42,537 bases of DNA from Basidiobolus ranarum (GCA_040143965.1 JASJQH010000034.1:1-42537), one strand, 5' to 3'. Shown: positions 21,844 to 34,173, counted from the stretch's first letter. The notes: generated from the sequence alone by a model not told the origin. Made by a program: numbers and translations.

Positions 21844-24800
21844 TTAAAAGGTTTGACTGATTCGACTACCCTGCTTGACTCTACTGAGACGCCATTCATT
21901 TGGTTTTTCATATTTGTTATAAAGTGGCTCAATCTTTTCTTGACGCTTACGCTTACTGATTTTGTTCGCGTCAGCTACCTTGAAGAAAGTAGGGGCAACT
22001 TCGACTAGCCATTTGGGTTCGATGGCAATAATCTCTCGCATGTATTCTTTTGTAGTGAGGACAAGTTCATGATAGATAACCCATTCAGGGTTCTTGTTGA
22101 AAAGTGAACTAGATGGATGAATATAAACTGGGGTTCCTTCGACTAGAGTTTTATAACCTTCTTGTGGATCTTTCTTTGCGGCATGACGGAAGAAGCCCCC
22201 ACAAATAGCACGTCTCACCTTGTTATAGTTCTTACCACAGGAAATAATGTCTTGCTTGTATCGATCCATAATTCCCAATAACTGTTTACGAATATCCTGT
22301 GCTCTTTTCATGGTTCGAGCTTGGATGAAGTTCTCGAAACACCATGCGTTGGAAAATCTGCTGGTCTTCCAGCCATTATAGACGGTGAGTAGGGTAAGGT
22401 GGTCACCTTCAGGTTGATGGAATTTAGCCTTCTTCGAGTCGGCCAGGGCTTGTTTTTCCTTGGGACGATAGAATACACTTTGAATGGAAAGCATGGCTAC
22501 CACAGTGAGAATTTCCTCGCTACAACCAAGATCAACCGACATAATAAGCATTTTGGCTAGAGGAGGATCAAGCGGGAATTCTGCCATTTTTCTTCCAAGG
22601 CGAGTCAGAAGACCTTCGTTATCCAGTGCACTTAGAGCATAGAGTTGTTCCAAAGCTGTAATCAATGTTTGAACTGGAGGTGGGTCCATGAAATCAAAAT
22701 GAATAAGATCATTGATTCCCATAGCCTTTAGGGTAAGAACGGTATGAGCCAAATTGGTTCTTTGAATTTCAGGAATACTACTTGGCAACATTTCGTTACG
22801 GAAGGCAGCTTCAGTATACAGACGGTAGCACTTTCCAGGACCAGTACGTCCGGCACGTCCGGAACGTTGTTTAGCTTGAGCCTGAGAAATGGGAGTGACT
22901 ACTAAGGAATCCATACCAAGCTTTGGATCGTACGCATTTTGCTTGACGAAGCCTGGATCAACCACGTAATAAATACCATCAATAGTAATGGATGTTTCGG
23001 CAATATTGGTGGCGATAACAACTTTACGACTACCTGGTGGAGCAGGGTCGAAAATCTTGGATTGCATTTCACTCGGAAGAGCACTGTATACAGGAAGAAC
23101 AATCAGCTCAGGAACCATCGGACCCAGTGCTTTCATACGTTCAAATAAAATTTCTGAAGCTGTGTCAATCTCCTCTTGACCAGTAAGGAAAAGTAGAATA
23201 TCACCGGGTGGCTCGGTAAGATGAATTTGCATTACCGTGACAAGTGAAGCATCCAAATAGTCATTCTCAGGTTCTTTAGTATAAAGGACTTCAACCGGGA
23301 AGGTTCTACCAGGGATGGTAAAAATGGGACAATTGAAGAAGAACTGCGAGAATTTTTCAGCATCTAAAGTGGCACTGGTAACAATTAATTTGAGATCGGG
23401 TCTAATGGTTAAGGTCTTCTTTAGAAGTCCAAACAGCACATCAGTGTGAATAGTACGTTCGTGAGCTTCATCTAACATGATAATAGAATATTGCGAAAGG
23501 TTCGGATCGATCAAGCACTCTCTGAACAGCATACCATCTGTCATGTATTTAACCTTGGTCTCGGGACTGGTACAATCTTCAAAACGAATGGTATATCCAA
23601 CTTCTTGGCCAAGGCGACAACCAACTTCTTCAGCTACACGCTTGGCGACAGACATAGCAGCAACACGACGTGGTTGGGTACAGCCAATCTTTCCTCTATC
23701 GGCAAACCCTTCTTCGGCAAAATATTGAGTCATTTGAGTTGTTTTTCCGGACCCTGTATCGCCAACAACAACCAGCAATTGATTTTCCCGGACAGCGTTG
23801 ATGAGACTTTGACGTAGTTTGAAAATGGGCAAACTCTCTCTTTGCTCCTTAATAGAGAGATTAGTGATTCTACCAAAAGAGGTTGCCTTATTGAAAGATG
23901 ATTTTTTCCACTCTGGGATTTCAGCCGCTTTAGAACTTGCGGCCATTCCACGTAGATCTTGAGCAAAATGACGCTCTTGATTTTCAGCCATAGGATCGTT
24001 CCAGGCAGTATTTAAATCTTTTGGTACGCTATCATATTCAGCTTGAGCCTGTTGTTGTCTAAGATCCTTTCTTTCTTTTGCTAAAGAATTTCCGGCCATT
24101 GCAGCTCTGTTCATGCTGCCGTCAGGAGCTTTAACAACCTTCAGGGGGCTTAGTTGTAAAGTTTGTTTTGTCTGTCCTCTCAAGAAAAGAGGCTCATCTT
24201 CACGCAGTTCAATATCCAACTCTTCTTCAGTTTCTTCCCCTTGAAGCAAACCTTCATCATCATCAAAATTAGGATACTCGGAAGGATCAAGAACACCTGC
24301 AGCGATCAATTGCTTTATCTCCCACCGCTCAGGAGAGGTTAGTCGTTTTCTAGCTCTACTGTTGCCATCACTATCATCAACAATTGGAACTTGATTCAAT
24401 GGGCGATCGGGGTTACGCATAGATTCCTCCATAAGCTCTTGTTCATTCCTAATTTTAAGATGAGGTGATAGATCTTTTCCGGTGACTTGATCGACATCTT
24501 TCATTGATAATCCGATACGTGAGCCCGCGATCGACATGACTTTGACCTTGACTCGTTGTCCACGCTCAACAACATCTGAAGGATGATTGACGCGCATTCC
24601 TGATGATAAAGCGCTCACATGTACCATACCTTCAGCCTTTGGCTTTACATTTTCAAGAGAGACGAAAGCACCAAAATCTCTCATACCACTAACTTTACCA
24701 TCATAAATCTTGTGTAGAATAGGTTTTTCATCAAAGTTATTTGGCTTTCGATAACTTTCTCTACTACTTTGTCCACGATGTGAGCTACGGCCACGAGAAG

Positions 24801-25529
24801 GAGACCTAGAACGTGAACGGTAACGACGATCTCGTCTTCTTTCGCGACTTCCACTCCGACTTCTATTTCTACGTCTGCTGGAAGGACTCCGAGAGCGAGA
24901 ACGGCTATTGGCTCTAGGTCTACTACGAGAACGTTCTTTACGTTCAAGAGCTCTTCTTTGAGAATCTTCTTTTTTAACTTTAACCAAATTTTCAAGATCC
25001 TCCAACTGATCAAGCGTCTTTTTGGCAGTTTTTTCATCTTCTTCTCTCTGCTTTACCTAACAAATGAGTTATGGGTTAGATACCACGAGTCTCATGTAGT
25101 ATACACGAAAAATAAAAGAAATTTACCCAATCAGGATTATCGGGAAGGGAAAGTCCTGGGAATTCCACTGCACGTTTTTGTATCTCTTCCTCATCGCGAA
25201 TAAATTTTGATTCGTCTTCTCCTTCATTGTCTTTCTTAGGTTTCATCTTATTGATTAAACGATCCAAATTTTCTATGAAAGAGTCAGGAAATTCCGCACC
25301 CATACTATGCAACTGTTGCCTAAATTCCAACAAATTTTTGCTTGAATCATGAAGATGTATGATAAACTCGGCTATAGAAAAGGAGTTAGACAATGGAAAA
25401 CTAGTTGAAAAATCCACATATTAAAAAAAACTAACCTAAAGTTTTATCGGTGATACCAGTATGATTGTATAGTTCATTGGTGATCTTCGAAACCAAAGAG
25501 AGGTATTCTAACTTCTCTATTCCATCCAT
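21844..25529 (-). CDS. PRP22: DEAH-box pre-mRNA splicing helicase Prp22/DHX8
   Basis: Three exons: 25529-25436, 25371-25127, 25056-21844; 3552 nt, 1183 aa (DHX8 about 1220). Prp22 releases spliced mRNA from the spliceosome and proofreads exon ligation. The order is typical: a small N-terminal helical region ([12 protein letters not shown] across the first splice), an RS-rich stretch (about 155-215), an S1 RNA-binding domain (about 226-302, [30 protein letters not shown]), and then the helicase core. Core motifs are [10 protein letters not shown] (545-554), DEAH (642-645), SAT (674-676), [10 protein letters not shown] and [12 protein letters not shown], followed by the winged-helix, ratchet and OB parts ending [14 protein letters not shown]. 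The S1 domain separates it from Prp2, Prp16 and Prp43. The start ATG at 25529 is upstream of the conserved N-terminal helices. It is divergent from PAM16 across 360 bp. Confidence 0.97.
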
Positions 25530-25889
25530 TATGCTAGATCTACACTTACAAGCTAAAGTGTATTACACGTACAAAATTTCCTTAAGTTTCACTTGACACC
25601 ATATTCACCATGAGCCACGTGATACATTGGATTTAATCCTTTTTTTCATCTAAACATCAGAATACTCGAATTTATATAAGCATTGCGGTTTTATGATGCT
25701 CAGAAAGGACATTCAACCAGAATTTTATACTAGAATGGATATCTCCAATCGAACAGCTAGATGTGATGGATTAAAAAAATTTGGTCTGGGGGTGGGTCAA
25801 TGATACTTTTTACTGATTAATTCGGTTTGAATTCGTCTCGTTCACAACTTGTCATTCCTAGAAACTAAACTGTTACTAACTTTCAAAAA
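25530..25889. promoter_or_regulatory. Divergent promoter region, PRP22 / PAM16
   Basis: 360 bp between the two divergent start codons. AT-rich with homopolymer A and T runs near 25640 and 25772, and a short G-rich run (tctgggggtggg, 25787-25797). No specific site was identified. Confidence 0.5.
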
Positions 25890-26521
25890 ATGGTAAATTC
25901 TCTTATTCGTATTTGTGTTTGATAACGTTTCTATTGACTAATAGTTTATGGTTTAGGCTGCCAGAGTAGTTGCTCAATTGATCGTCATGGGTTCCCAAAT
26001 TGTGGGCAAAGCATTCGTTGCTGCTTACAAGCAAGCCGCTGCCAGTATGTTAACTATTACAATAAGTTCATTTCCCCATATGTATATTTAATTTCATTTA
26101 ACTCGTATAGATGCTGCTCGTGGTGGAGGTGCCGGTGCTGCTAGTGCTAAAGGTGCAGCTGAAGCAGCAACTAGAAAGGGAGGAATGACCCTCGACGAGG
26201 CTTGCCAAATCCTGAATATCAAAAAGGAAGCTGAGCTTGCCGATATCGTCAAGGTAGAGTATTTATGGATACTTGTTGATTTGAGAATATTTGCTAATTC
26301 TGTTGTGTTAAAAATAGAACTATGAACATTTATACAAAGTGAATGATAGTTCTGTCAAGGGTAGCTTTTATTTACAATCTAAAGTTCTCCGAGCTAAAGA
26401 ACGTATAGAACTGGAGCGAGGAATCAAAATAGCTGCAGAAAAACCACCTAAACCAGAAGGGGAAGCCGCTGCCAAGGCTGCAGAAAATACTTCTCGGCCG
26501 GAGCCTCCTCAACAACAATAG
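25890..26521 (+). CDS. PAM16: Mitochondrial import motor subunit Pam16/Tim16 (Magmas)
   Basis: Four exons: 25890-25892, 25957-26044, 26111-26253, 26318-26521; 438 nt, 145 aa. Pam16 pairs with the J-protein Pam18 at the inner membrane and controls its stimulation of mitochondrial Hsp70 in the TIM23 motor. The first coding exon is the ATG alone: the intron begins directly after it (GTAAAT donor, CTAAT branch, TTAG acceptor). The protein starts [18 protein letters not shown], a typical Pam16 N-terminus, then has the J-like domain [24 protein letters not shown] and [16 protein letters not shown]. The J-like domain lacks HPD, as expected of a Pam16-type regulator. The alanine/proline/glutamate-rich tail ending PPQQQ is variable in the family. 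Confidence 0.95.
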
Positions 26522-26960
26522 TATTTGAGCATATCTATCGGTCTTTTACTTCATCCTTTTATCTACATACTCGCATTCACGTTTCACATTCTCTTCCTTG
26601 AGCAAATAAATAATTTCGCTTTAGACTAATTTATATTCGATTCGTGTCATCTTTATAAATTCCCACTTAAAAAGTAGCCTTTACAATGAAGAGCTGTAAG
26701 CTTGTAAATGTTGTATCGTTGCAGGTGGAAACATAAGCCAAAGATCTTTATACTTTCCAACTTCACCTTGGAAACACGTTTTATTCGTTGATTAATTTTA
26801 CTTGTAAGTTGCAGCAAAATATATATTATGGGATGGGAAAAATACAAAATTAGAAGCATATCAATTGAATAGGATATATAGAAAGTGAGGAATGAAGTAA
26901 AAAGATGTGTTTGACAAATGTTGAACTAAGCTAATGCCAAAGGCTCAATACATCTCTTTG
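26522..26960. other. Convergent intergenic region, PAM16 / RasGEF
   Basis: 3' untranslated regions of two convergent genes. AATAAA at 26605-26610, 84 nt after the PAM16 stop, is a candidate plus-strand poly(A) signal. No gene seen. Confidence 0.5.
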
Positions 26961-29900
26961 TCACAAAAAGCCACTCTCATGCAGTAAACGAGCAATTTTT
27001 TCATCTTCGCGCTCCCTTGGCTCCATACTTAAACTTGTATTATATAAATCCTGGACATCCCGGCTTCCTTGTAAACAGGTACGAATGAAATTCTGCAGCT
27101 CGGGAACGGGTGTGAGATTATACGGCGAATTCTGGTATTGCTGGATTTCTCGAATCACCTCGGCACACTTCGCACGCTTTGCAATATTGATTAAATGAGG
27201 ATGATTCTGTACATGATCAGGATTGCCGTCTTCAACAAATGTCAAATCGGTTAAATACAGACCTACAATATACTGGCGTTAGTATAGAAGCATATAGATG
27301 CATCTATGGCAGTGTGCTCTTACCCAAAAACGGAACACATGGCGGGTTAACGGAATGAAGCTCATCTCGATAGACACCAAAGTTTCTTGTGGAGCTCATC
27401 AGCTTCTTCAAGCTCTCGAGCGTAGCTGTGGATTTACTATTGACAAGCTGCAGCACGGTTCATAAGTAAATAAATATAGGTTTTGGTAGTCACATACAGA
27501 AGAATGCAAAGTTACCTCCCAAGTCCGTCTTAGTCTATGAATAGGTGCTGAATTGAATCCAGCAAGTATGGCGGTAAGAGTATTATAATTGTTCAATTGG
27601 CGGCACCTCTATAATTGCAGATTCAGGTTAATGTCGCGAGCAATGTTAGCGATATATTGGTGGTAATCACCTCTCCAATACTAATGAAGTGCTTAATTAG
27701 CGCCACACGTTTCCTTGGCTCATGTTCTGAGAGGATCGTTTCAGCTACCCAGTTGGTGACCTTATTGGAAGTGTATGTGAGTATGAGTACGATGTGATGC
27801 GAATCAAGGCCATAGCTCTCATTATTACCTGATTAGAAACTTCGATCATAGCTTTAATGTTAATGGCGATCGAACCATCCTTTTGACTCCAAGCTTTATT
27901 TAAACATTCAACTGGCCTGATTCTGTTGTACATGACAGAATCCATTACTGTGAACTGTCTGGCCAATTCTATTGCATCTATCTCCAGTAACCGAAGTCGT
28001 TTCAGATTTTTAGGTAAAATCGGTGGAGGTGCTTCTTTGTTCATATTTAAAACCATTTTACGGAAACTTCCATCGAATGAGGATTGCATCTATAAACATT
28101 GGAGAAAGGTGTTAGGATCAATTGAACGCATTAAATATCAGACCAGAGCTGACCCTTTTGTCAATCAACTTCAATAGCTGCTTGGCAGCAAATGGAAGAA
28201 TGTCCATCATAGTAGTTTCGGCAAAGTCTCTTAGCATTTCAAGCGCGGAATAATCTTCGCCTTCGAGATAATAACTCTCAAGCCAACTTTTGATAACGTT
28301 GAAAACACTGGAATAAATATATTGTTAGTATACGCTCGAGATGAGAAGAGTCTAGATTCAATAGTGTTCGCACCGTAGACGAACTGGGACAAGTTTCTTT
28401 TCTTTCCAAAGGTCAAAATCGGAGTCAGATAAGCCCATAGGCGGTTGAAGATTAAACCGTTGAAAAAGAAGTTCAAACACATCCTCGGTGGAAGAGAATG
28501 AACGATAAGTCAAAAGAAAAGTAGCAATAAACGCAGAGTCTGAGGGTTATCAAATAATTAACTAGTTTAGTGACAATTCGGTTCTTTGAGGTCGAAGTAT
28601 CCGATTTACCTAATAAGTCGTGAAGTGTCAAACGCTCCACTAAAGAAGCAAGGGTTCCACCCTTGACCTGTCCCTCCATATTAAACACAATGTCAGCTTG
28701 TACATACTCATATACAAGGAACCAAGGCTTTTCTTCAGTGGTACTTTTCTCAATTATTACGTTGGGCGCATCATCCCCAAAAAACTTTTTAAGTTTCTCT
28801 TTTTGCTTCGACTTTGCGGGCAATTCACGTTCATCATCATCAAGATCACCCTGTTGACTATCGAGCTCTTCCTCATCAGAACCGGAATTCTTTGTAGATT
28901 CCAACAAATTAGGCACCTTCAAATTCAAATCTTTATCATCGCTGATTTCAACGTCGTCTTCTACTAAAGAGAGAGAAACTGCACGTCGCTGTTTCAAAGG
29001 AGTGTTAATAGCTTCAAAAGGATTTAAAGAGCTGTATTTCTCTATTAGCATTGCTCTTTCGATCTTCTCTTGCTCATTGATCACAAACTTGACAGCAACA
29101 ATCAAATCTGTTATGGATGCTTCGATCTGATGAGCGCAATCTATCAATTGCTCGATAATACTTTGGGGTACAGTGGGTTCCGCTGATTTTTGAGTAATTA
29201 GAACCAGAAGTGCAATATTGTTGTAAACGGCCTGTTTACTTTCTCTAAATCCTTGCGCCACCTTTTCGTCCAAACCAGAGATCGAAACGTTATCGGCTAA
29301 TGTAAGTGGCTGTGCGATATCGATAATTGCTTGCTTTGTAAGATTTACTAGAAGCTCAAGCTTGATGTTGGGTGTAGATAAATACTGAGTTAACTGTCTC
29401 ATAGACTTTGCAGTGATTCGAGAACATGTTGAGAGTTCAGATCTAATATCAGAACTGTAGCTAGGCTTGTCGACAAAGGTATCTACATGCGAGTTTCCAT
29501 CACCAAGTGTGTCGGAATCAACACTAGCTCCATTAACAGAATCTTCAGTTTCAGTTCCATAATCTTCAAGCTGATCCATAGCGATGATACCTTTAACAGG
29601 CACAGAGCTGGCTTGAGCTACAGTGGCAAAATGCCTTACCGACAATAGTAGATCGTTAGCGTCTTGTTGCATTTCGCTTATGGAATTTGGAGCGGGCCAA
29701 AGGCTAGATGCCAACTGAGCGGACTCAACTAGCTTGCAGAGAGAATTGAAGATATGTTGATGATGCATAGCAAGGATAGGATGTGCATTGAGGACTTGTG
29801 AATCCATGTTTTCGGTTTGTGAGCAGACAAACATCACACGCACCGTCTCAATAATATCAGAAGTCTGCTCAATAAAGTATTCTTTAAGGTTTCTTTTGGC

Positions 29901-31061
29901 CGAATGATTAAGACGATGAATGGTCAAGACAACTTTGGAACTTAATTTCATCCAATTCAAGTCGCCAGAACTATCGAACTCCTCAATAGATCCCATCAGG
30001 CCGGAAGGACGGCGACTTGGGTTATGTTTGGCCGCTATGGCGCGTGACCATGATGATTCACCAGTAATAGATGACTCCGAAGACGATGCAGAGGTTATCG
30101 ATCCTCTCTTATGATCACTTTGGTTGGATGAGCGCTAAAGTGAGTACAAATATTAGACCTAGACGTGGATAGGAAACAACTTTGGAGTAGCTTACCAACA
30201 GCCCGCTATCCCAATCCACTTCGCTCAAAGTCCAGACAGTCTGGTCGGTAATCATATTGAAGTAATACATCCGACCGTTGGTGTGCTCTTTTTTACCCCA
30301 GTTATGAGGTAACTGTAAGAAAAAGTGTTAGAGGGTAATGGATCAAGCGGTGAAATTCTTGTAATGCTGATATTACCGGCTCATCATCAGACACCAGATA
30401 TTTACGATAAAAAGTGTCAGCATTGCTTTTGCTAAAAAACTCTGCTGAAAATTGGTCTAATTCGATATTCTCGCTGGGACTCTCAGCATAATCACTCCCG
30501 TCTTGATTGGGAGGAGTTCCCGGATAGGACCATCTGGCCTCTTTAGTCACTGGATTATAATACCAAAAAGCACCATCATCAGAGGTCTGAATAGTCCATT
30601 GCTCCGGAAGCGGAATATCATCGGCAGTACCCACTGTACCTACAGAAAAACTTCGGGTTGTTTTCATTTCTGGAGTATAGTTATCAAAACTATCTTCGGT
30701 GGTTTTCGCAAGGCTTTCGTCGTCTCCCCAACCTGAGGCATCACTCTTCTATAGAAAGGTAAAGTGATCTATGGTTAGCGAAATATTGGTCTAATTCTCG
30801 TCAACAGAAATACCGTTATCACCTCAAAACACCTTGCACAAACTTGCAAGGTTGAAATTTTTATGTTTTAAATGAACTTACTTGAGGCTCTACAGCGTGA
30901 ACAAAATTAGAGGGAAACCATCCTCTTGAGCCATTGCATAAACCGTCCCACCAGCCAGAAGATTGCTGGTCTATGACTTGGATTATTTCACCCTTTTTGA
31001 ATTTCAGACTCGACGAGTCCGACGAGTCAAAGTCGTATAACGCTTTAACTACGGTTGTCAT
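26961..31061 (-). CDS. Ras guanine-nucleotide exchange factor with SH3 and two WW domains (Cdc25/Sos type)
   Basis: Eleven exons: 31061-30882, 30748-30377, 30312-30196, 30134-28610, 28539-28374, 28307-28154, 28089-27829, 27760-27671, 27608-27516, 27447-27324, 27262-26961; 3384 nt, about 1127 aa. It should load GTP on Ras, upstream of adenylyl cyclase or MAPK. The SH3 domain (1-60) shows ALYDF, GWWDG and WFPSNFV. WW1 is about 106-138 (LPEQW..WYYNPVT.EARW) and WW2 about 185-217 (LPHNW..MYYFNMIT.QTVW). A mostly helical, acidic linker leads to the RasGEF-N motif (GGTLASLVERLTLHD and FIATFLLTYRSF, rejoined across a splice). The Cdc25 catalytic domain runs from about 840 (LLEIDAIELARQFTVMD, NWVAETIL, GLYLTDLTFVEDGNPD, AEVIREIQQYQN). 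Catalytic parts complete. The intron at 28153 has an atypical GTCAGC donor. Confidence 0.93.
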
Positions 31062-32352
31062 GAATTCAGAAAAATCAGCGGCAAATAATGGCCTTAAACC
31101 GTGTGGTAAGTAGAAAGGTTGAGTTTAATGAGGCAAATTGTTTATAATATATTGAAACAAGAATAGGCGATACTTTGAGAGTTTTAATCAAAACCAGTTT
31201 ACTCAGACAATTGAAGCTATAATAACGACTCGCTTCTGGGTGTCTTAAAGGAAAAGATGTAAAAGATACAAGTGAAATCTTGAATATCTCTTCTAGAGCT
31301 GAAATAGGGCTAGCAAAATGCATTAAATGAAAAAAGATGTTTACTTAATAGCATTTTTGTAAATGAAACCCAGTATAAAAAAGGGACTCGAAGTTATTGG
31401 CTATGATACAATAGGCATTAGGAGGAGCACAATCAGGTTTCGCCTCAACTCCTTTAATCAAAAAATCTCGGGGTTTGAGACTGTTTCGAAGCATTTTCTC
31501 ACAACCTAAATTATTGAAACAAGATAGAGTGGGGTTAGGTGAATCAGTTATGGAATCAGTTATGACAGAGTAGAGCGGGGTTAGGTGAATGGTGAATGTG
31601 AATCAGTTAAGGCCCGGTGCACTGTAAGGGTTAGGGTTAGCATATTAACAGAGTTTAGTGCAGTGAGACCTAATGCTCCTCGGTTTGATTAAGTGATGTA
31701 TATATGCTAATTCTGATGAGCACCAATGATATCTCACCAATACTCAGTTAACCCTTAGCCCTGGCTCAATTGGATTGTGATTAAAAGCCAAGTAACTTTG
31801 GTTAAACTAAGCCGAATCTAACTATGTACGGAAATAAATGATACAACTCCTAATGAGGCCAGGTTTTGCTTCTTAAACAACATCCAGGCTGTTGCACAAC
31901 AGATGAGCCCCACTATTGTTATTGAATTTTTTATTGGATTTCTAGGACTCCATTATGCAAATGACTTACATTGGTTCAGCTAATTAATGTTGCCATACCA
32001 AAACCATATTAGAGTACTAAATAAGGGAACTTTTAAGAGTGTCACAATCGACTCAAGTCAAACAGCCCTGTCTCCTCCTTCCCCATCCCAACTATGGAAT
32101 TTTCATGCGAAGTCAACTCACCGCTAGTTCGAGTTTAAACTTCAATTCTAATACTTTTCCTTTTTTTGTTTACAACCGTTTGTGATCTGTCTTCGACGTG
32201 AATTCAATTTTATCCTTACAACATACTGAATTCCTTTAGATAATATTTCTTATTATTGAAGTCGAAAACGACTCTCAGGCGAAGACTCCCTTTCCTTTAA
32301 AACCTACTGTACCATTTCAATACGCCGCAATATTCTTTTCTATAATCCCATC
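31062..32352. promoter_or_regulatory. Divergent 1.3-kb region between RasGEF and Sec2-like genes
   Basis: No convincing gene; the 31075-31323 minus frame has no motif. It holds both promoters. A direct repeat with telomere-like words lies at 31525-31640 (separate entry). A pyrimidine-rich segment (about 32150-32175) and a C/T-rich segment (32281-32300) lie close to the Sec2-like start. Confidence 0.5.
31525..31640. repeat. Degenerate direct repeat with TTAGG-type words
   Basis: Copy 1 (from 31525) and copy 2 (from 31571) share tagag-t/c-ggggttaggtgaat. Further partial copies of gaatcagtta follow (31541, 31553, 31600). The block ends in agggttagggttag (31627-31640), slightly over two TTAGGG telomere-type units. 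Too short to be a telomere; it looks like a small decayed tandem array. Confidence 0.6.
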
Positions 32353-34173
32353 ATGCCTGCTAATAACGTCTCTGAAGTTGACCTTCTTATGCACGATTCT
32401 TCGAAATTGCAGTCCAGACTTCAAACCGTAATCACTAATGCTAGACGTCGGCCTATTTCTATGCCAACTCCTCCTCGACCAACAACTCTCTCGCAAGCAC
32501 TTTCCAGACAAGAGCAGAGCTCATCTAGAGCATCTTCAGTCTCTCCCTCGACATCTTCACTTAGTTCACCCTGTCTTTCAGTTGATGATATTGACACCAG
32601 CACGATAAAAGAAGATTCGACACACTATGAAGGATGTCCCTGTGCAGAGATATTCTCTGGAAACAATCCTACTACTTGCAAACAATGTGGAAGAGTGTTC
32701 GGCCAATTGAGAGAACTTCAAATAGAACGACTTCGTCTTCTAGACGACCTGGATACATGGAAAAGCCGTTATGACGAAGTACAAGAGTCTAAAAAGTTGG
32801 CGGAGCAGGAGAATGATCGCTTGAGGGTACAAATTCAAGATTTGCAAAACAATCTCATGATCAAAAGCGAGAAGTGTACCTCCCTTGAGCAGGATGTGAC
32901 CGCATTGAATTATAAATACGTAAACGAAATCGAAAAAGTGGCAGAGTTGAACATTGCAAAACAATTAGTTGAAGGTGAATATGCCGAACTGAGCAGATCG
33001 CTGTTCGAAGAAGCGAATGGTATGGTCGCCTCAGAGGCTAGACAGCGATATGAACTTGAACTGGCTTGTAAAAGCCTCCAAAAGCAATTGGAGGATACAA
33101 ACGAATCGCTTAGTAATGAAACACAGCAACTGAAAGAATTGAAACTAAAACTTCAAGAGTTTCTTGTAAAGCCTGAATCCGCTCACTTAACAAATGGTTC
33201 AGGTAGATCCAGAAATCTATCCATTCGCTCTGATTCTTCAGTTGAGTCTGGTCTCAGTGGGGAGTTTAACGAAGCCAATAACGAGCTCACAATCCATATG
33301 AAGCTTTTAGACGAATTCGAAACCTTTTTGGCCAAGGTGAGTAATCCTAGACTCACCCGCATTTATGCTATCCCATTTATGAAATACTGTCTTGAAGAAG
33401 ATGTTGAGCCCTGTCTTCGCCTTGGAAGTATTGCCCGGTATTCGCCTAGAAAACTGGCCGATGCAGTGTTCGCCAATACACTGACTATTGAAGAAGCACC
33501 TCCAACCACTGTTCAAACGGAACCTTCATCTACTCAGCCATCACCGAAACTTCCTCCGCCAAAACAATCACTGATCTGGGATAGGATCAGTGGAGTTAAC
33601 CTAGGCAATACTAAAGGGTGTCAGGCGTGTGGTCGTGAAGGATATTGTCACTTCCGTTTCCGTATTTCAAATAACGACGAATGGGTGGTGATCGACAGTT
33701 ACTGTAGAGATCGTCTAGTAGCCGCATGTGAATTTTACGTTTTTATTCGGAATATTCGCCTTGGCTTGTTTAATCATCGCAATATAGATGTTCTCTGGAC
33801 AGAGTCTCTTAGATTACGTATTCAAATGTTCTTTGCCAGAGTTGGCATGCTGAAACATATGACCGAGGTTCCGCTTATTGATACTGACAAATTACATATT
33901 TATTCAAGAAAGGCCACCACTGCCGTAGATCGCACCAATCCTGCTCCCGGTCCATTAGACAATTCGTACCTGAGTGAAGATACTCCTGATCAAACAACAA
34001 CAGGCCTTCGTGCTCGAAGCTTTTCACTTTCTAAAATGGAGCGACTGAGGCCTCTGTTCAAACGCTTCTCTGGTGGTTTTGACGAGCCCTCCACAGATAA
34101 AGTCGAAGTAAAAGATGAGCCCTCAGGCCAAGAGCTTACTCCACTGGGAGAACCAGAGTCAGTTGCAGTATAA
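32353..34173 (+). CDS. Sec2/Rabin-like Rab guanine-nucleotide exchange factor
   Basis: Single exon, 606 aa. Sec2-type GEFs activate the Sec4/Rab8 GTPase on secretory vesicles for polarised exocytosis. A serine-rich N-terminus (about 40-75) is followed by a long coiled coil (about 113-275). That coiled coil contains the Sec2 nucleotide-exchange signature AELSRSLFEEANGMVASEA (211-229). A C-terminal region (about 315-510) contains EFETFLAKVSNPRLTRIYAIPFM and CHFRFRISNNDEWVVIDSYCR and resembles the conserved C-terminal part of Sec2/Rabin3-like proteins. Two cysteine clusters are notable: C95-x-C97..C109-x2-C112 before the coiled coil and C423-x2-C426..C432 in the C-terminal domain, possibly zinc sites. 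Start at the first ATG; serine/proline-rich ends may be phosphorylated. The name Sec2 rests on the exchange signature. Confidence 0.87.
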   Translation: MPANNVSEVDLLMHDSSKLQSRLQTVITNARRRPISMPTPPRPTTLSQALSRQEQSSSRASSVSPSTSSLSSPCLSVDDIDTSTIKEDSTHYEGCPCAEIFSGNNPTTCKQCGRVFGQLRELQIERLRLLDDLDTWKSRYDEVQESKKLAEQENDRLRVQIQDLQNNLMIKSEKCTSLEQDVTALNYKYVNEIEKVAELNIAKQLVEGEYAELSRSLFEEANGMVASEARQRYELELACKSLQKQLEDTNESLSNETQQLKELKLKLQEFLVKPESAHLTNGSGRSRNLSIRSDSSVESGLSGEFNEANNELTIHMKLLDEFETFLAKVSNPRLTRIYAIPFMKYCLEEDVEPCLRLGSIARYSPRKLADAVFANTLTIEEAPPTTVQTEPSSTQPSPKLPPPKQSLIWDRISGVNLGNTKGCQACGREGYCHFRFRISNNDEWVVIDSYCRDRLVAACEFYVFIRNIRLGLFNHRNIDVLWTESLRLRIQMFFARVGMLKHMTEVPLIDTDKLHIYSRKATTAVDRTNPAPGPLDNSYLSEDTPDQTTTGLRARSFSLSKMERLRPLFKRFSGGFDEPSTDKVEVKDEPSGQELTPLGEPESVAV

